DNA from: Sphingomonas sp. Leaf34
GTDB lineage: Bacteria > Pseudomonadota > Alphaproteobacteria > Sphingomonadales > Sphingomonadaceae
Reading direction: 5' to 3'
Length of the DNA: 64,000 nt
Assembly: GCF_001421805.1 (NCBI RefSeq)
Contig: NZ_LMLC01000001.1
Location: 806,001-870,000, forward strand
Part shown: positions 28,671 to 37,884 of the stretch, one piece after another
How positions within the stretch are numbered: position 1 is the first letter of the stretch
Layout: every line of letters starts with the position of its first letter
The notes under the pieces: model-generated
Database searches by the model: none
Told to the model about the DNA's origin: nothing
The model's input: only the letters and a program-made list of their open reading frames with translations
Position numbers and translations under genes: made by a program

Positions 28671-30383
28671 TCAGGCCGCGAACAGGTCCGCTTCGATCGC
28701 GTACAGCACCGCCGCGCTGGCGTTGGCTGCCGCATTCAGCCCCATCGCCTCGGGGACGATCTGGTCGAGGTAGAAGCGCACCGCCGCGGTCTTCATCCGG
28801 CCGAAATCGTCGGTGCCGGCAACGCCGCCCTGCCGCTCCATGAGCCAGCCGCAAGTCGCTACCGACAGCATCGTCAGGAACGGATAGCTCGCCGCCAGCT
28901 TGTCGTCGGCGTCCGCGGTCGCGAGACGGCGGCCGATCGCGTCGCACGCGTCGACCAGCGCGAGCAGCCGCTCGTCCTTCGACTCGGCGCGGATGTCGGC
29001 GATCAGCGCGGCGAACGCGCCGCCATTGTCGAGGCCGAGCTTGCGCCCAACCAGATCGGCCGCCTGGATGCCATTGGTGCCTTCGTAGATCGGCGTGATG
29101 CGCGCATCGCGGAAATACTGCGCGGCGCCGGTTTCCTCGACATAGCCCATGCCGCCATGCACCTGGATGCCGAGCGAGGCGACCTCGTTGCCCAGATCGG
29201 TGCCGTGCGCCTTGGCGAGCGGGGTGACGAGTTCGAGCCGGTTGCGCGCGGCGTGATCGCCCATGTTGGCGCGATCGACCTGCCCCGCCGCGTAGTAGAC
29301 CAGCGCACGCGCCGCCTGGGTCTGCGCCTTCATCCGCATCAGCATGCGGCGGACGTCGGGATGCTCGACGATCTTGACCGACTCCTTGTTCGGCGAGCCC
29401 GCGCGCGCCGATTGGACACGGTCGAGCGCATAGGCGACCGCGCCCTGCGTCGCGCCCTCGGCGACCTGGACGCCCTGCAGCCCGACGTTGAGGCGCGCAT
29501 TGTTCATCATCGTGAACATCGCGCGGATACCGCCCAGCTCCGCGCCGATCAGCTCGCCGATGCAGTCGTCATGGTCGCCGAAGCTCAGCACGCAGGTGGG
29601 GGACGCATGGAGCCCCATCTTGTGCTCGATCGAGACGACGCGGACGTCGTTGAAGTCGCCCGGTGTGCCGTCGTCCTTGAGGCGGTATTTCGGCACGAGG
29701 AACAGCGAGATGCCCTTGGTCCCGGCGGGGGCACCCGGCGTCCGTGCGAGGACGAGGTGGACGATGTTCGGCGCCATGTCGTGGTCGCCGAACGAGATGT
29801 AGATCTTGGTGCCCTTGATCGACCACTTGCCGTCACCGAGCGGCGTCGCGGTCGCGCGGAGGGCGCCGACGTCGGAGCCCGCCTGCGGTTCGGTCAGGTT
29901 CATCGTGCCGGTCCATTCGCCGGTCGCGAGGTGCGGTAGGTAGAGCGCCTGCTGTTCGGGGCTGCCGTGGTGCTGGAGCGCCTCGATCGCGCCGACGGTC
30001 AGCGTCGGGCAGAGCGCGAAGCCCATGTTCGCCGAGCCCAATGTGTCGAGCACCGCGGTCTGGATCGCGAAGGGGAGGCCCTGCCCGCCCCATTCCTCCT
30101 CGACGCCGATCGTACCCCAGCCGCCTTCGACATAATCCTTGTACGCCTGTGCGAAGCCGTCGGGCATGACGACGCCGTCGGGGGTCCATTTCGCGCCGAC
30201 GGTGTCGCCGGTGCGGTTGAGCGGCGCCCATTCGCCGGCGGCGAGCTGGCCGACGCCTTCGAGGACCGCGTCGACGACGTCGTCGCTGGCGGCGGCATAG
30301 CGTTCGGTCTCGGCGAGTTCGCCGATCCGTACGACATGGTCGAGCACGAAACGCTGTTCGGTGGTTGCTGGAGTGAAGGCCAT
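28671..30383 (-). CDS. Acyl-CoA dehydrogenase with C-terminal extension
   Basis: 570 residues, FAD-dependent. The family core is visible: EEEWGGQGLPFAIQTAVLD, MNLTEPQAGSDVGALRATA with the FAD-contacting Thr, YISFGDHDMAPNIVHLVLAR, and in the C-terminal domain IVEHPDVRRMLMRMKAQTQAARAL and IQVHGGMGYVEETGAAQYFRDARITPIYEGTNGIQAADL. A further ~120-residue tail is like the DmdC/AcdA-3 group that handles 3-methylthiopropionyl-CoA or other short-chain acyl-CoAs. Substrate unproven. Divergent from tsaC with only 46 bases between start codons. Confidence 0.93.
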   Translation of the reverse strand: MAFTPATTEQRFVLDHVVRIGELAETERYAAASDDVVDAVLEGVGQLAAGEWAPLNRTGDTVGAKWTPDGVVMPDGFAQAYKDYVEGGWGTIGVEEEWGGQGLPFAIQTAVLDTLGSANMGFALCPTLTVGAIEALQHHGSPEQQALYLPHLATGEWTGTMNLTEPQAGSDVGALRATATPLGDGKWSIKGTKIYISFGDHDMAPNIVHLVLARTPGAPAGTKGISLFLVPKYRLKDDGTPGDFNDVRVVSIEHKMGLHASPTCVLSFGDHDDCIGELIGAELGGIRAMFTMMNNARLNVGLQGVQVAEGATQGAVAYALDRVQSARAGSPNKESVKIVEHPDVRRMLMRMKAQTQAARALVYYAAGQVDRANMGDHAARNRLELVTPLAKAHGTDLGNEVASLGIQVHGGMGYVEETGAAQYFRDARITPIYEGTNGIQAADLVGRKLGLDNGGAFAALIADIRAESKDERLLALVDACDAIGRRLATADADDKLAASYPFLTMLSVATCGWLMERQGGVAGTDDFGRMKTAAVRFYLDQIVPEAMGLNAAANASAAVLYAIEADLFAA

Positions 30384-30429
30384 CGCATCCTCTTATCGCT
30401 ACGGTTTGGACCCGCTATACGCCTGTGGA

Positions 30430-31434
30430 ATGACCCGTCCACACCCTCGGATTTTACCCTACGGCACGGCCGCGATCGCCGAAGCCGCCGCGCTGATTCG
30501 CGACGGCGGACTCGTCGCGGTGCCGACCGAGACGGTGTACGGGCTCGCCGCGGACGCGACGAATGCCGAGGCAGTGGCGCGGATCTATGCCGCCAAGGGG
30601 CGCCCGAGTTTCAATCCTTTGATCGTGCATGTCGCCGATCTGGCGGCCGCGGAGCGGATCGCGGTGTTCGATACGGACGCGCGCGCGCTCGCCGCGGCGT
30701 TCTGGCCGGGGCCGCTGACGCTGGTGCTGCCGGTGCGCAGCGGTTCGGGGATCGCGGCGCTGGTGACCGCGGGGTTGGAGACGATCGCGATCCGGGTGCC
30801 GCGGCACCGGGCGATGCAGGAGGTGATTGCCGCTTCGGGGCGGCCGTTGGCGGCGCCTTCGGCCAATGCGAGCGGGGGGATTTCGCCGACGATGGCAGCG
30901 CATGTCGCGACGAGTTTGGGGGGCAACGTTCCGCTGATTCTCGACGACGGTGCGACCGAGGCGGGGCTTGAATCGACGATCGTCGCGGGGCGGACGGTGC
31001 TGCGGCCCGGGCCGGTGACGGCGGAAGCGCTGCTAATGCACCTCCCAGACGAAGGCCGGGGCCCAATTGGCACGTCGGATGTAACGGAACGCGGCGCACA
31101 TCATAGCCGCCCCCCAATTGGGCCCCGGCCTTCGCAGGGGGGAAATACAGTCACCGCGCCGGGGCAGCTCGAAAGCCACTACGCGCCGATCAAGACGCTT
31201 CGGTTGCATGCAATCGATGCGGAACCCGGCGAGTGGCTGATCGGGTTTGGCGACGTGGCCGGCGACGTATCGCTCTCCGCATCGGGAAACCTGGTCGAAG
31301 CCGCCGCGAAGCTGTTCGATCTGCTGCACGCCGCCGACGCGAACGGCAGTGCGACGATCGCCATCGCACCGATCCCTGCGCACGGCATCGGCGAAGCGAT
31401 CAACGATCGCCTGCGCCGTGCCGCGCATCGCTGA
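30430..31434 (+). CDS. tsaC: Threonylcarbamoyl-AMP synthase (Sua5 type) with a repeat-encoded linker
   Basis: 334 residues. It makes threonylcarbamoyl-AMP for the t6A37 tRNA modification. The YrdC domain spans about 10-200 (GGLVAVPTETVYGLAADA, KGRPSFNPLIVHV, SANASGGISPT, ESTIVAG). The Sua5 domain follows from about 245 (QLESHYAPIKTLRLHAI). The linker between them, residues about 205-238, is encoded by a family B palindrome (31042-31142) that keeps the reading frame. The ATG at 30430 is chosen over an open frame extending 23 codons further up. Confidence 0.94.
   Translation: MTRPHPRILPYGTAAIAEAAALIRDGGLVAVPTETVYGLAADATNAEAVARIYAAKGRPSFNPLIVHVADLAAAERIAVFDTDARALAAAFWPGPLTLVLPVRSGSGIAALVTAGLETIAIRVPRHRAMQEVIAASGRPLAAPSANASGGISPTMAAHVATSLGGNVPLILDDGATEAGLESTIVAGRTVLRPGPVTAEALLMHLPDEGRGPIGTSDVTERGAHHSRPPIGPRPSQGGNTVTAPGQLESHYAPIKTLRLHAIDAEPGEWLIGFGDVAGDVSLSASGNLVEAAAKLFDLLHAADANGSATIAIAPIPAHGIGEAINDRLRRAAHR
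31042..31142. repeat. Family B palindrome inside tsaC
   Basis: Perfect 20-base inverted cores (GAAGGCCGGGGCCCAATTGG at 31051-31070 and its complement at 31114-31133) with a 43-base centre, inside the linker of tsaC and in frame. Intergenic relatives at 20334-20447, 47521-47636 and 58868-58980. Confidence 0.92.
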
Positions 31435-31439
31435 CTCCT

Positions 31440-31520
31440 GTTGCACCGCGGAGGCGGGGGCCCAGAAGTCAGGTTGTAGTCCGGTATTGGGCCGTCCCCC
31501 CGCGTCCGCGGGGGAACGGC
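31440..31520. repeat. Palindromic element, family F (diverged)
   Basis: CCGCGGAGGCGGGGGCCCAG facing CCCCCCGCGTCCGCGGGGG across a ~40-base centre, between the convergent tsaC and msrA genes. Confidence 0.7.
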
Positions 31521-31524
31521 TATC

Positions 31525-32067
31525 TTACGCGTTCACCGCCGCCTTCGACCGTGCCGCGAAGCTCTTGCGCAGCTTCTGCAGCTTGGGCGGGATCACCGCC
31601 ATGCAATAGGGGTTCGAGCGGCCCGAGGTTTCCCAGTAATCCTGGTGATAGCCCTCGGCCTCGTACCACGTATCCATCGGCTCGATCGTCGTGACGATCG
31701 GCTTGGGCGAGTCAGCCTGCGCGCGCTCGAGGGCCGCCTGCATCTCGGTCTTCTGTGCGTCGTCCGCCGGGAACATCGCCGAGCGATATTGCGTGCCGAC
31801 GTCGTTGCCCTGCCGGTTCAGCGTCGTCGCGTCGTGCGTCGCGAAGAAGATGTCGAGCAGGTCGCCAAGCTTCAGTTGCTCGGGATCGAAGCCGATCCGG
31901 ATCGCCTCGGCATGACCGGTGTCGCCGCCGCAGACCTGCTTGTAGGTCGGATTGGGCACGTGCCCGCCAATATAGCCGCTCTCGACGCTCTCGACGCCGA
32001 TCACGTCCTTGAACACAGCCTCGGTGCACCAGAAGCACCCGCCGGCCAGCGTTACATAATCCGTCAT
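31525..32067 (-). CDS. msrA: Peptide-methionine (S)-S-oxide reductase
   Basis: 180 residues. MsrA reduces methionine-S-sulfoxide in proteins and free methionine. The catalytic [11 protein letters not shown] lies at residues 9-19 (Cys11), then [24 protein letters not shown], and [15 protein letters not shown] near the end. There is no signal peptide, so it is cytoplasmic. The ATG at 32067 has AAAGGAG in front. A longer frame upstream is not used. Divergent from galE. Confidence 0.97.
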   Translation of the reverse strand: MTDYVTLAGGCFWCTEAVFKDVIGVESVESGYIGGHVPNPTYKQVCGGDTGHAEAIRIGFDPEQLKLGDLLDIFFATHDATTLNRQGNDVGTQYRSAMFPADDAQKTEMQAALERAQADSPKPIVTTIEPMDTWYEAEGYHQDYWETSGRSNPYCMAVIPPKLQKLRKSFAARSKAAVNA

Positions 32068-32126
32068 CACGATCTCCTTTCTCCCAAGATAGGAAGTCGC
32101 TACCGCGCAACAAAGAGGAGATGCGT

Positions 32127-33140
32127 ATGATCGATGGTCCAAAGCTCGACGGCAAGGTTATGGTTACCGGCGGCGCCGGCTATATCGGCAGCCACGCGGT
32201 GCTGGCGCTGCTCGACGCGGGATATGAGGTCGTTGTGGTCGACAATCTGGTCACCGGGTTCGACTGGGCGGTCGATCCGCGCGCTACGCTGGTCGAGGCG
32301 AACGTCGCCGACGACGCGACGGTGCGCGCGGCGATCCGGACGCACGGCGTTCGCGCGATCATGCATTTCGCCGGCTCGGTGGTGGTCCCCGAATCGGTCA
32401 GCGATCCGCTCAAATATTACCGCAACAACACCGCCGCCAGCCGCGCGCTGATCGAGAGCGCGGTGGTCGAGCATGTCCCCCACTTCATCTTCTCGTCGAC
32501 CGCCGCGACCTATGGCACGCCCGAGAAGGTGCCGGTCGCGGAAGGCGATCCGACAGTGCCGATCAACCCGTACGGCATGTCGAAGCTGATGACCGAGGCG
32601 ATGCTGCGCGACGTCGCCGCGGCGCATCCGATGAACTATGCGGCGTTGCGCTACTTCAACGTCGCGGGCGCGGATCCGCAGGGGCGCAGCGGCCAGTCGA
32701 CGGTCGGTGCGACTCACCTGATCAAGATCGCGGTCGAGGCGGCCACCGGTAAGCGAAGCCATGTCGGCGTCTACGGCACTGACTTCTCCACCCCCGACGG
32801 CACCGGCGTGCGCGACTATATCCACGTCACCGACCTTGCCGCCGCGCATGTCGCCGCACTGGAAGTCCTGGTCGCCGAGCCTGGCAAGAGCCACACGCTC
32901 AACGCCGGCTACGGCAAGGGATTTTCGGTGCTCGACGTGCTCGATGCGGTCGACAAGGTCACCAACCGGACGATCGAGCGGCGGTTCGAAGGGCGGCGCG
33001 CGGGCGATCCGGCGATGCTGATCTCGGACAATCGCGCGATCCTGGAACGGCTCGACTGGACGCCACGTCACGCCGATCTCGACGGGATCGTCCGCGACGC
33101 GCTGGCGTGGGAGCGCGCGCTGGCCGAGAAGGGCCGGTGA
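32127..33140 (+). CDS. galE: UDP-glucose 4-epimerase
   Basis: 337 residues of the extended short-chain dehydrogenase fold: NAD-binding [17 protein letters not shown] near 13-29, [18 protein letters not shown], the catalytic SSTAATYG and INPYGMSK (Tyr and Lys), and the sugar-binding [18 protein letters not shown]. It interconverts UDP-glucose and UDP-galactose for exopolysaccharide or LPS. The ATG at 32127 is preferred over one at 32121, because GAGGAG ends directly before 32121 and is correctly spaced for 32127. Its stop overlaps the next gene (GTGA). Confidence 0.96.
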   Translation: MIDGPKLDGKVMVTGGAGYIGSHAVLALLDAGYEVVVVDNLVTGFDWAVDPRATLVEANVADDATVRAAIRTHGVRAIMHFAGSVVVPESVSDPLKYYRNNTAASRALIESAVVEHVPHFIFSSTAATYGTPEKVPVAEGDPTVPINPYGMSKLMTEAMLRDVAAAHPMNYAALRYFNVAGADPQGRSGQSTVGATHLIKIAVEAATGKRSHVGVYGTDFSTPDGTGVRDYIHVTDLAAAHVAALEVLVAEPGKSHTLNAGYGKGFSVLDVLDAVDKVTNRTIERRFEGRRAGDPAMLISDNRAILERLDWTPRHADLDGIVRDALAWERALAEKGR

Positions 33141-33970
33141 GACTGCGCTCGCTGCTGTTCGTGCCGGGCGACCGGCCCGAGCGGATGGTCAAGGCGCGCG
33201 GCCTGGGGGCGGACGCGCTGATCCTCGATCTGGAGGATTCGGTCGCGCCCGCGGGCAAGGCCGCGGCACGCGCGCATGTCGCCGCGGCCCTCGCCGAACC
33301 GCGGACGGTGCCGCTGTTCGTGCGGATCAATCCGCTCGATTCGGGGCTGGCGGACGACGACCTTGCGGCGGTGCTTGCAGGCAAGCCGGATGGCATCGTG
33401 CTGCCCAAGGCGGAAGGCGCGGCCAGCCTAGCCGCGCTCGACGCCAGGCTGAGCGGCGACACCGTGATCCTGCCGATCGCGACCGAAACGCCTGCGGCGA
33501 TCTTCATGCTCGGGAGCTATGGCGGCGTCACCGACCGGCTCGTCGGGTTGACCTGGGGCGCAGAGGATCTGCCCGCCGCGATCGGCGCGGCGACCTCGCG
33601 TGAGGCGGACGGATCGTACACCGCGCCGTATCAGCTCGCGCGGTCGCTTACGCTGTTCGGCGCGCATGCCGCGAGGGTGGCGGCGATCGAGACCGTCTAT
33701 CCCGATTTCCGCGATCTCGACGGGCTTGCCGCCTATGCCGCGCGGGGGCGGCGCGACGGCTTCACGGGCATGATGGCGATCCACCCGAGCCAGGTCGCGG
33801 TGATCAACGCCGCGTTCACGCCGTCGGCCGAAGATCGCGCCAAGGCTCAGGCGATCGTCGACCTGTTCGCCGCAAATCCGGGCGCGGGCGCGCTGCAGAT
33901 CGAGGGCAGGATGGTCGACGCGCCGCATCTGAAGGCGGCGAAGGCCGTGCTAGCGCTCGCCGCCGATTGA
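33137..33970 (+). CDS. CitE-like (HpcH/HpaI) CoA ester lyase
   Basis: 277 residues from a GTG that overlaps the galE stop codon. The CitE-type beta-barrel motifs are LLFVPGDRPERMVKARGLGADALILDLEDSVAP with the metal-binding Glu/Asp, FVRINPLDSG, VLPKAEG, and LTWGAEDLPAAIGA, followed by GMMAIHPSQVAVINAAF. Such enzymes are citrate-, malyl- or citramalyl-CoA lyases. Exact substrate unknown. The coupling to galE is odd for metabolism and may be fortuitous. The end overlaps the PAP2 gene by 21 bases, convergently. Confidence 0.9.
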   Translation: MRLRSLLFVPGDRPERMVKARGLGADALILDLEDSVAPAGKAAARAHVAAALAEPRTVPLFVRINPLDSGLADDDLAAVLAGKPDGIVLPKAEGAASLAALDARLSGDTVILPIATETPAAIFMLGSYGGVTDRLVGLTWGAEDLPAAIGAATSREADGSYTAPYQLARSLTLFGAHAARVAAIETVYPDFRDLDGLAAYAARGRRDGFTGMMAIHPSQVAVINAAFTPSAEDRAKAQAIVDLFAANPGAGALQIEGRMVDAPHLKAAKAVLALAAD

Positions 33971-34678
33971 GGTGCGCACGCGCGCGGTCGCCAGCCACCA
34001 GGCGAGCGCCCACAGCGTGCCGAAGCTCCACCCGGCCAGCACGTCGCTCGGCCAGTGCACGCCAAGATACACGCGGCTGCAGCCGATCGCGCCGACCAGC
34101 AGGATCGCGACGACGAGCATGTACGCGCGAGTCGCGCGATCCTGCGTCACCTGCGAGGCGAGACCGGCGAGCGTCAGGTAGACGATCGCGCTGTTCGCCG
34201 AATGCCCGCTCGGGAAGCTCATATGCGTGACGGTGACGAGGTGCGTGACGATGTCGGGACGCGGACGCGCGACGTGCAGCTTGACCAGCTCGACGACGAC
34301 GTTGCCGGTGATGCTCGACGCGACGATCGCGAGCGCGGTCAGCCAGAGCCGCTGGACGAGCAAAAGGCCCGCGACGATCACCACCACGATCGTCAGGACG
34401 ATGCCACCGCCGAGCGCGGTGACGTCGGACGCGACCTTGGGCAGCCATGACGGCCCCCCCCAGGCGCGCAAGCCGAGGATGATCGACCGGTCGAACGCGA
34501 ACGGCCAGTGATCGACCGCGAGACCGACGAGCAGGATGAGGATGATGCCGACCGCCGCGACCGACGCTCCTGCGAAAACCCTGGGCAGGTGGCGCCTTTC
34601 GCGATGCGGCGGAAGCGCGGCGATCACGGCCTCAGGGGAATGCGGGCGTGGTCCTGGATTCGGGCGGTCGGGTATCAT
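33950..34678 (-). CDS. PAP2 superfamily phosphatase
   Basis: 242 residues, several membrane helices. The lipid-phosphatase motifs are KLHVARPRP (C1), SFPSGHSANS (C2) and SRVYLGVHWPSDVLAG (C3), so the catalytic His and Arg are all present. It dephosphorylates lipid or polyprenyl phosphates at the membrane. The ATG at 34678 overlaps the end of the upstream membrane protein gene by 47 bases, so it belongs to that operon. In mycobacteria a PAP2 protein is next to the UbiA-type phosphoribosyltransferase and is thought to remove the 5-phosphate from its product. Confidence 0.9.
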   Translation of the reverse strand: MIPDRPNPGPRPHSPEAVIAALPPHRERRHLPRVFAGASVAAVGIILILLVGLAVDHWPFAFDRSIILGLRAWGGPSWLPKVASDVTALGGGIVLTIVVVIVAGLLLVQRLWLTALAIVASSITGNVVVELVKLHVARPRPDIVTHLVTVTHMSFPSGHSANSAIVYLTLAGLASQVTQDRATRAYMLVVAILLVGAIGCSRVYLGVHWPSDVLAGWSFGTLWALAWWLATARVRTSIGGER

Positions 34679-36089
34679 GTCGCGTATCTAGCGACCGGGC
34701 TCGACCGGACAAGGTACGGCCGCACCGTTCGACACCCACTATCCCGATCAGCACGAGCAGCCACACGATCCGGCTCTGGTAGCGATCGGCCGGTCCCGAC
34801 AGGATCCCGCAGATCGCCGCGTTGGCGACGACCGTGACGAGGACGAGGACCACCAGCGCGGTCATGCGCCGATCGCCGTGCCGGATCGCCGCCCAGAGGA
34901 AGACCGGCGCGGCCAGCGACATCAGCAGCGCGATCACCCGGTCCGGCGCGATCGCCAGCCGCTGCAGCACCCCGCGTTGTTGCCGCGACGTATCGAACGC
35001 CCCGCCCGTGCCCGAGAAATACCGATGGATCTGCTGCACCAAGAGCATGCGCGGGCGATACGCGACCATCCCGTCCGCGGCGCGCGCGTCGATTAGCTGA
35101 TCGCGCCAGCCCAGCACGGCGATCCGCAGCGTCCCGCCGGGGTCGTCGTGGAGCACGCGTCGGGCGAACGCGCCCTCCTCGGCCCGAAACGCGACCGGGC
35201 TCGCAATCTCGAGCGGAGCGCGCGGACTGTCCGCGGCCCAGAGGTAATCCTGGCCCGGCTGGGGTCGCCGTGGATCGTCGACGAAGCCGCGAACGCGGCA
35301 CAGTCGCCACGTCTCGGTCCGGCAGATCCGTGCGAGTACGGGTTGGCCGATCCCACCGTCGAAGGTTCGTGCGACCAGGAACTGGTTCGATTCCAGGCTG
35401 GGGCGGAAGCTGTCGACGACGATGAGGCTGACGGTGCACAGACCCAGAATCGCGACCAGCAACGCCGCCAGCGCCGGGATCACGCCCCGTACGGCCGCGC
35501 GCCCGCCGTCCTGCCAGAACAGCACCGCGCCGCCCGTGACGATCAGCGCGGCGGCAAGCGGAATATGGCTGAGATGCAGCGCGATCAGTCCGGTCGCGAC
35601 CGCCGCCAACAGCCACACGCGCAGCTGCGTACCGGGCGCGAACAGCAGCAGGTACAGCGTCAGGGCCAAGAGCGACGTGAACAGATCGGGCATCACCTGC
35701 CCGGTGAACCACGGCAGGCTGCTCGACACCGCCAACACCGCGATCGTCACGATCAGCATCACCGCCGACCGCCGCATCGTGACCGCGACGAGCACCTGAC
35801 CGATCAGCCAGGTCGCGAACAGCGCCTGCGCGCCGGCCACGGACCACAGACCCAACAGCCGCACGAACGGCGCGATCATCAGGCCATAGGTGATCGGCCG
35901 ATCGAGCAGATAGCGAAATTCGGTCGCGACCCGCAGATAGCCGCCGCTGTCCGAAAAGAGCAGCGGATAGCCATTGGCGAGCGCGATCCACGTCAGCAGG
36001 AGGGCACCGATCCCGTGCGCGGCGATCCAGGCCAGCACGGGCCCCCGCGGCGTCGACCGGACGCCGGCTTCCGTTTCAGCAATGCGCAC
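34632..36089 (-). CDS. Polytopic membrane protein, candidate GT-C glycosyltransferase
   Basis: About 485 residues from a GTG at 36089, which has AAGGGG six bases upstream. An ATG at 36119 is an alternative. It has many hydrophobic segments. The N-terminal part reads LANGYPLLFSDSGGYLRVATEF, an acidic/aromatic loop after the first helix, where GT-C enzymes hold their catalytic Asp. A hydrophilic domain lies near residues 240-360, and the C-terminus is basic. I see no named family. It is sandwiched between a UbiA-type polyprenyl pentosyltransferase and a PAP2 phosphatase, which makes a lipid-linked-sugar role likely. Confidence 0.65.
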   Translation of the reverse strand: MRIAETEAGVRSTPRGPVLAWIAAHGIGALLLTWIALANGYPLLFSDSGGYLRVATEFRYLLDRPITYGLMIAPFVRLLGLWSVAGAQALFATWLIGQVLVAVTMRRSAVMLIVTIAVLAVSSSLPWFTGQVMPDLFTSLLALTLYLLLFAPGTQLRVWLLAAVATGLIALHLSHIPLAAALIVTGGAVLFWQDGGRAAVRGVIPALAALLVAILGLCTVSLIVVDSFRPSLESNQFLVARTFDGGIGQPVLARICRTETWRLCRVRGFVDDPRRPQPGQDYLWAADSPRAPLEIASPVAFRAEEGAFARRVLHDDPGGTLRIAVLGWRDQLIDARAADGMVAYRPRMLLVQQIHRYFSGTGGAFDTSRQQRGVLQRLAIAPDRVIALLMSLAAPVFLWAAIRHGDRRMTALVVLVLVTVVANAAICGILSGPADRYQSRIVWLLVLIGIVGVERCGRTLSGRARSLDTRHDTRPPESRTTPAFP

Positions 36090-36166
36090 CAAATTCCCCT
36101 TGAGCGTCGAACAATACATTATGCCTGAGCGCGGGCGAAAAGGCCGCGCATGTCCTGCGCCGGGCG

Positions 36167-37627
36167 TCAGACGATTGCGCGGAAGGGGATGAACTTCGCC
36201 GCCAGCAGGATCGCCGCCAAGATCGCCCCGACCGCCAGGCTGGTGCGATCGGTCAGCGCGAACGCGACCGGATCGCTGTCGACTTCGCCCCTTCGCCCCA
36301 TCATCCAGATCCGGTTGAGCCAATAGAGCAGCGGCAGCGGCAACAGCCAGAGCAGCGCCGGGCTGGCATAGCTGTTGCCGCGCGCCATCGCTTCGGCGAA
36401 CAGCGCGAGCACGAGAATCGACACCATCCCCGCGGCGACGCCATTCATCGCCACGATCCCTTCGTCCGACGGGATGTAGCCGCGGCCGCTCAGCAGTTCG
36501 TGCGCAGCGCGCGTACTGCCGCGCAGCTCGACATAGCGCTTGAGATAGCCGAGGCTGAGGAACAGGAAGATCGAGAACAGCAGCAGCCAGAACGACACCG
36601 GCACCATGATCGCCGCAATCCCGACGATGATCCGGATCGTATAGAGACACGCGAGCGTCAGCACGTCGGCGATGATCGCCGCCTTCAGCCGGATGCTGTA
36701 CGCCAGCGTCAGTCCGCAATAGCCGGCAAGCGCGACCAGGCTCGCCGGGCCGAGCAATATTCCGCCCAGCGCCAGCCCCAGCGACACGCCGACGACGGCG
36801 GCGGCGAGCGCGGTCGGGATCGTCAGCGCACCCCATGCGATCGGCCGATACCGTTTGCGGGCATGGCCCCGATCCGCATCGATATCGAGCACGTCGTTGA
36901 CCAGATAGATGCTCGACGCGATCAGTGACAGGCAGACAAAGGCGACCAGCCCCCTGGCGATCTGGACCGGCTCGGTCAGCTGGCCCGACGTGATCAGCGG
37001 CACCAGCACGAGGATGTTCTTCGCCCATTGATGCGGGCGCGCGGCCTTTGCGAGCATGCGCAGCGTGCCGGACGCCGCGGCCAGGCGGACCTGCCCGGAG
37101 ACCCCGGTGTCGATTCCCACGGTGTAGGCGGTGCGCGCGGCTTGCCAGAGCGGGCGATCGGCGGACGAGTCCCCGACATAGTCGAACGTCCGCCCGTCGA
37201 GCAGCGCGCGGATCGCCGCAAGCTTGGCCGCGCCCTTGCGGTTATGCCGGCGGCTGCTGGCGATGATCGCGTCGAACGGCCCGACGACGGCCGCGACCCG
37301 GCGCGCGGTGCGCCAATGCGCCGCCGTGGCGAGGATCACCGGGCGCCCGGCACCGCGCGCCGCGGCGATCACGCCGAGCACCTCCTCACGGTACGACAGC
37401 CGCGCCGCGTCGACCGGGACGCGCCTGGCGAGCACCGTCTTGATCGCCGCCGGCCCTGCCAGAAGGCATCGCAGGATGGCGAGCAGGACGGCGACGCGGC
37501 GGATGCCCCTGACCAAGGCTTCGATGGCGACGTCGCCGCGGATCAGCGTGTTGTCGAGATCGACGACCAGCGCCACGCCATCGCCCCGCAGCGCGTTCGG
37601 GCGCGTATCATCCTGATCCGACGCCAT
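36167..37627 (-). CDS. UbiA prenyltransferase with N-terminal HAD domain (DPPR-synthase-like)
   Basis: 486 residues, two domains. Residues 15-175 are a HAD phosphatase-like domain (VVDLDNTLIRGD at 21-32; Lys-containing segment; VGDSSADRPLW at 151-161). Residues 195-486 are a polytopic UbiA domain with RPHQWAKN at 197-204 and YLVNDVLDIDADRGHARKRYRPIA at 241-264. RPxQWxKN plus that Asp-rich helix are the hallmarks of decaprenyl-phosphate phosphoribosyltransferase (Rv3806c type), which attaches PRPP ribose to polyprenyl phosphate. HAD fusions of this type are known in arabinosylation loci. The ATG at 37627 is chosen. A longer frame to 37822 looks unreal. Confidence 0.85.
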   Translation of the reverse strand: MASDQDDTRPNALRGDGVALVVDLDNTLIRGDVAIEALVRGIRRVAVLLAILRCLLAGPAAIKTVLARRVPVDAARLSYREEVLGVIAAARGAGRPVILATAAHWRTARRVAAVVGPFDAIIASSRRHNRKGAAKLAAIRALLDGRTFDYVGDSSADRPLWQAARTAYTVGIDTGVSGQVRLAAASGTLRMLAKAARPHQWAKNILVLVPLITSGQLTEPVQIARGLVAFVCLSLIASSIYLVNDVLDIDADRGHARKRYRPIAWGALTIPTALAAAVVGVSLGLALGGILLGPASLVALAGYCGLTLAYSIRLKAAIIADVLTLACLYTIRIIVGIAAIMVPVSFWLLLFSIFLFLSLGYLKRYVELRGSTRAAHELLSGRGYIPSDEGIVAMNGVAAGMVSILVLALFAEAMARGNSYASPALLWLLPLPLLYWLNRIWMMGRRGEVDSDPVAFALTDRTSLAVGAILAAILLAAKFIPFRAIV

Positions 37628-37884
37628 TGTTTTCTCGACGTTCACGCGATCCACCGGATACCGCCGAGACCTGCCGCCATGATCCGCAAAATTCCGTCGT
37701 CCCGCTGTGTCGCCACTATATCGCACTACTCGCACATTGCCGTTAAATAACGATTGCGCAGTCCCAATCATGGACATGTAGGGCAGGATTGCGCGCCACG
37801 AATTGACAGGCGGTGCGCGCACCCTAGTGGCGAAGACCTAGTAACGAAGATGGCGCGCATGTCGCCACCAGGGGGAACGCGGAC

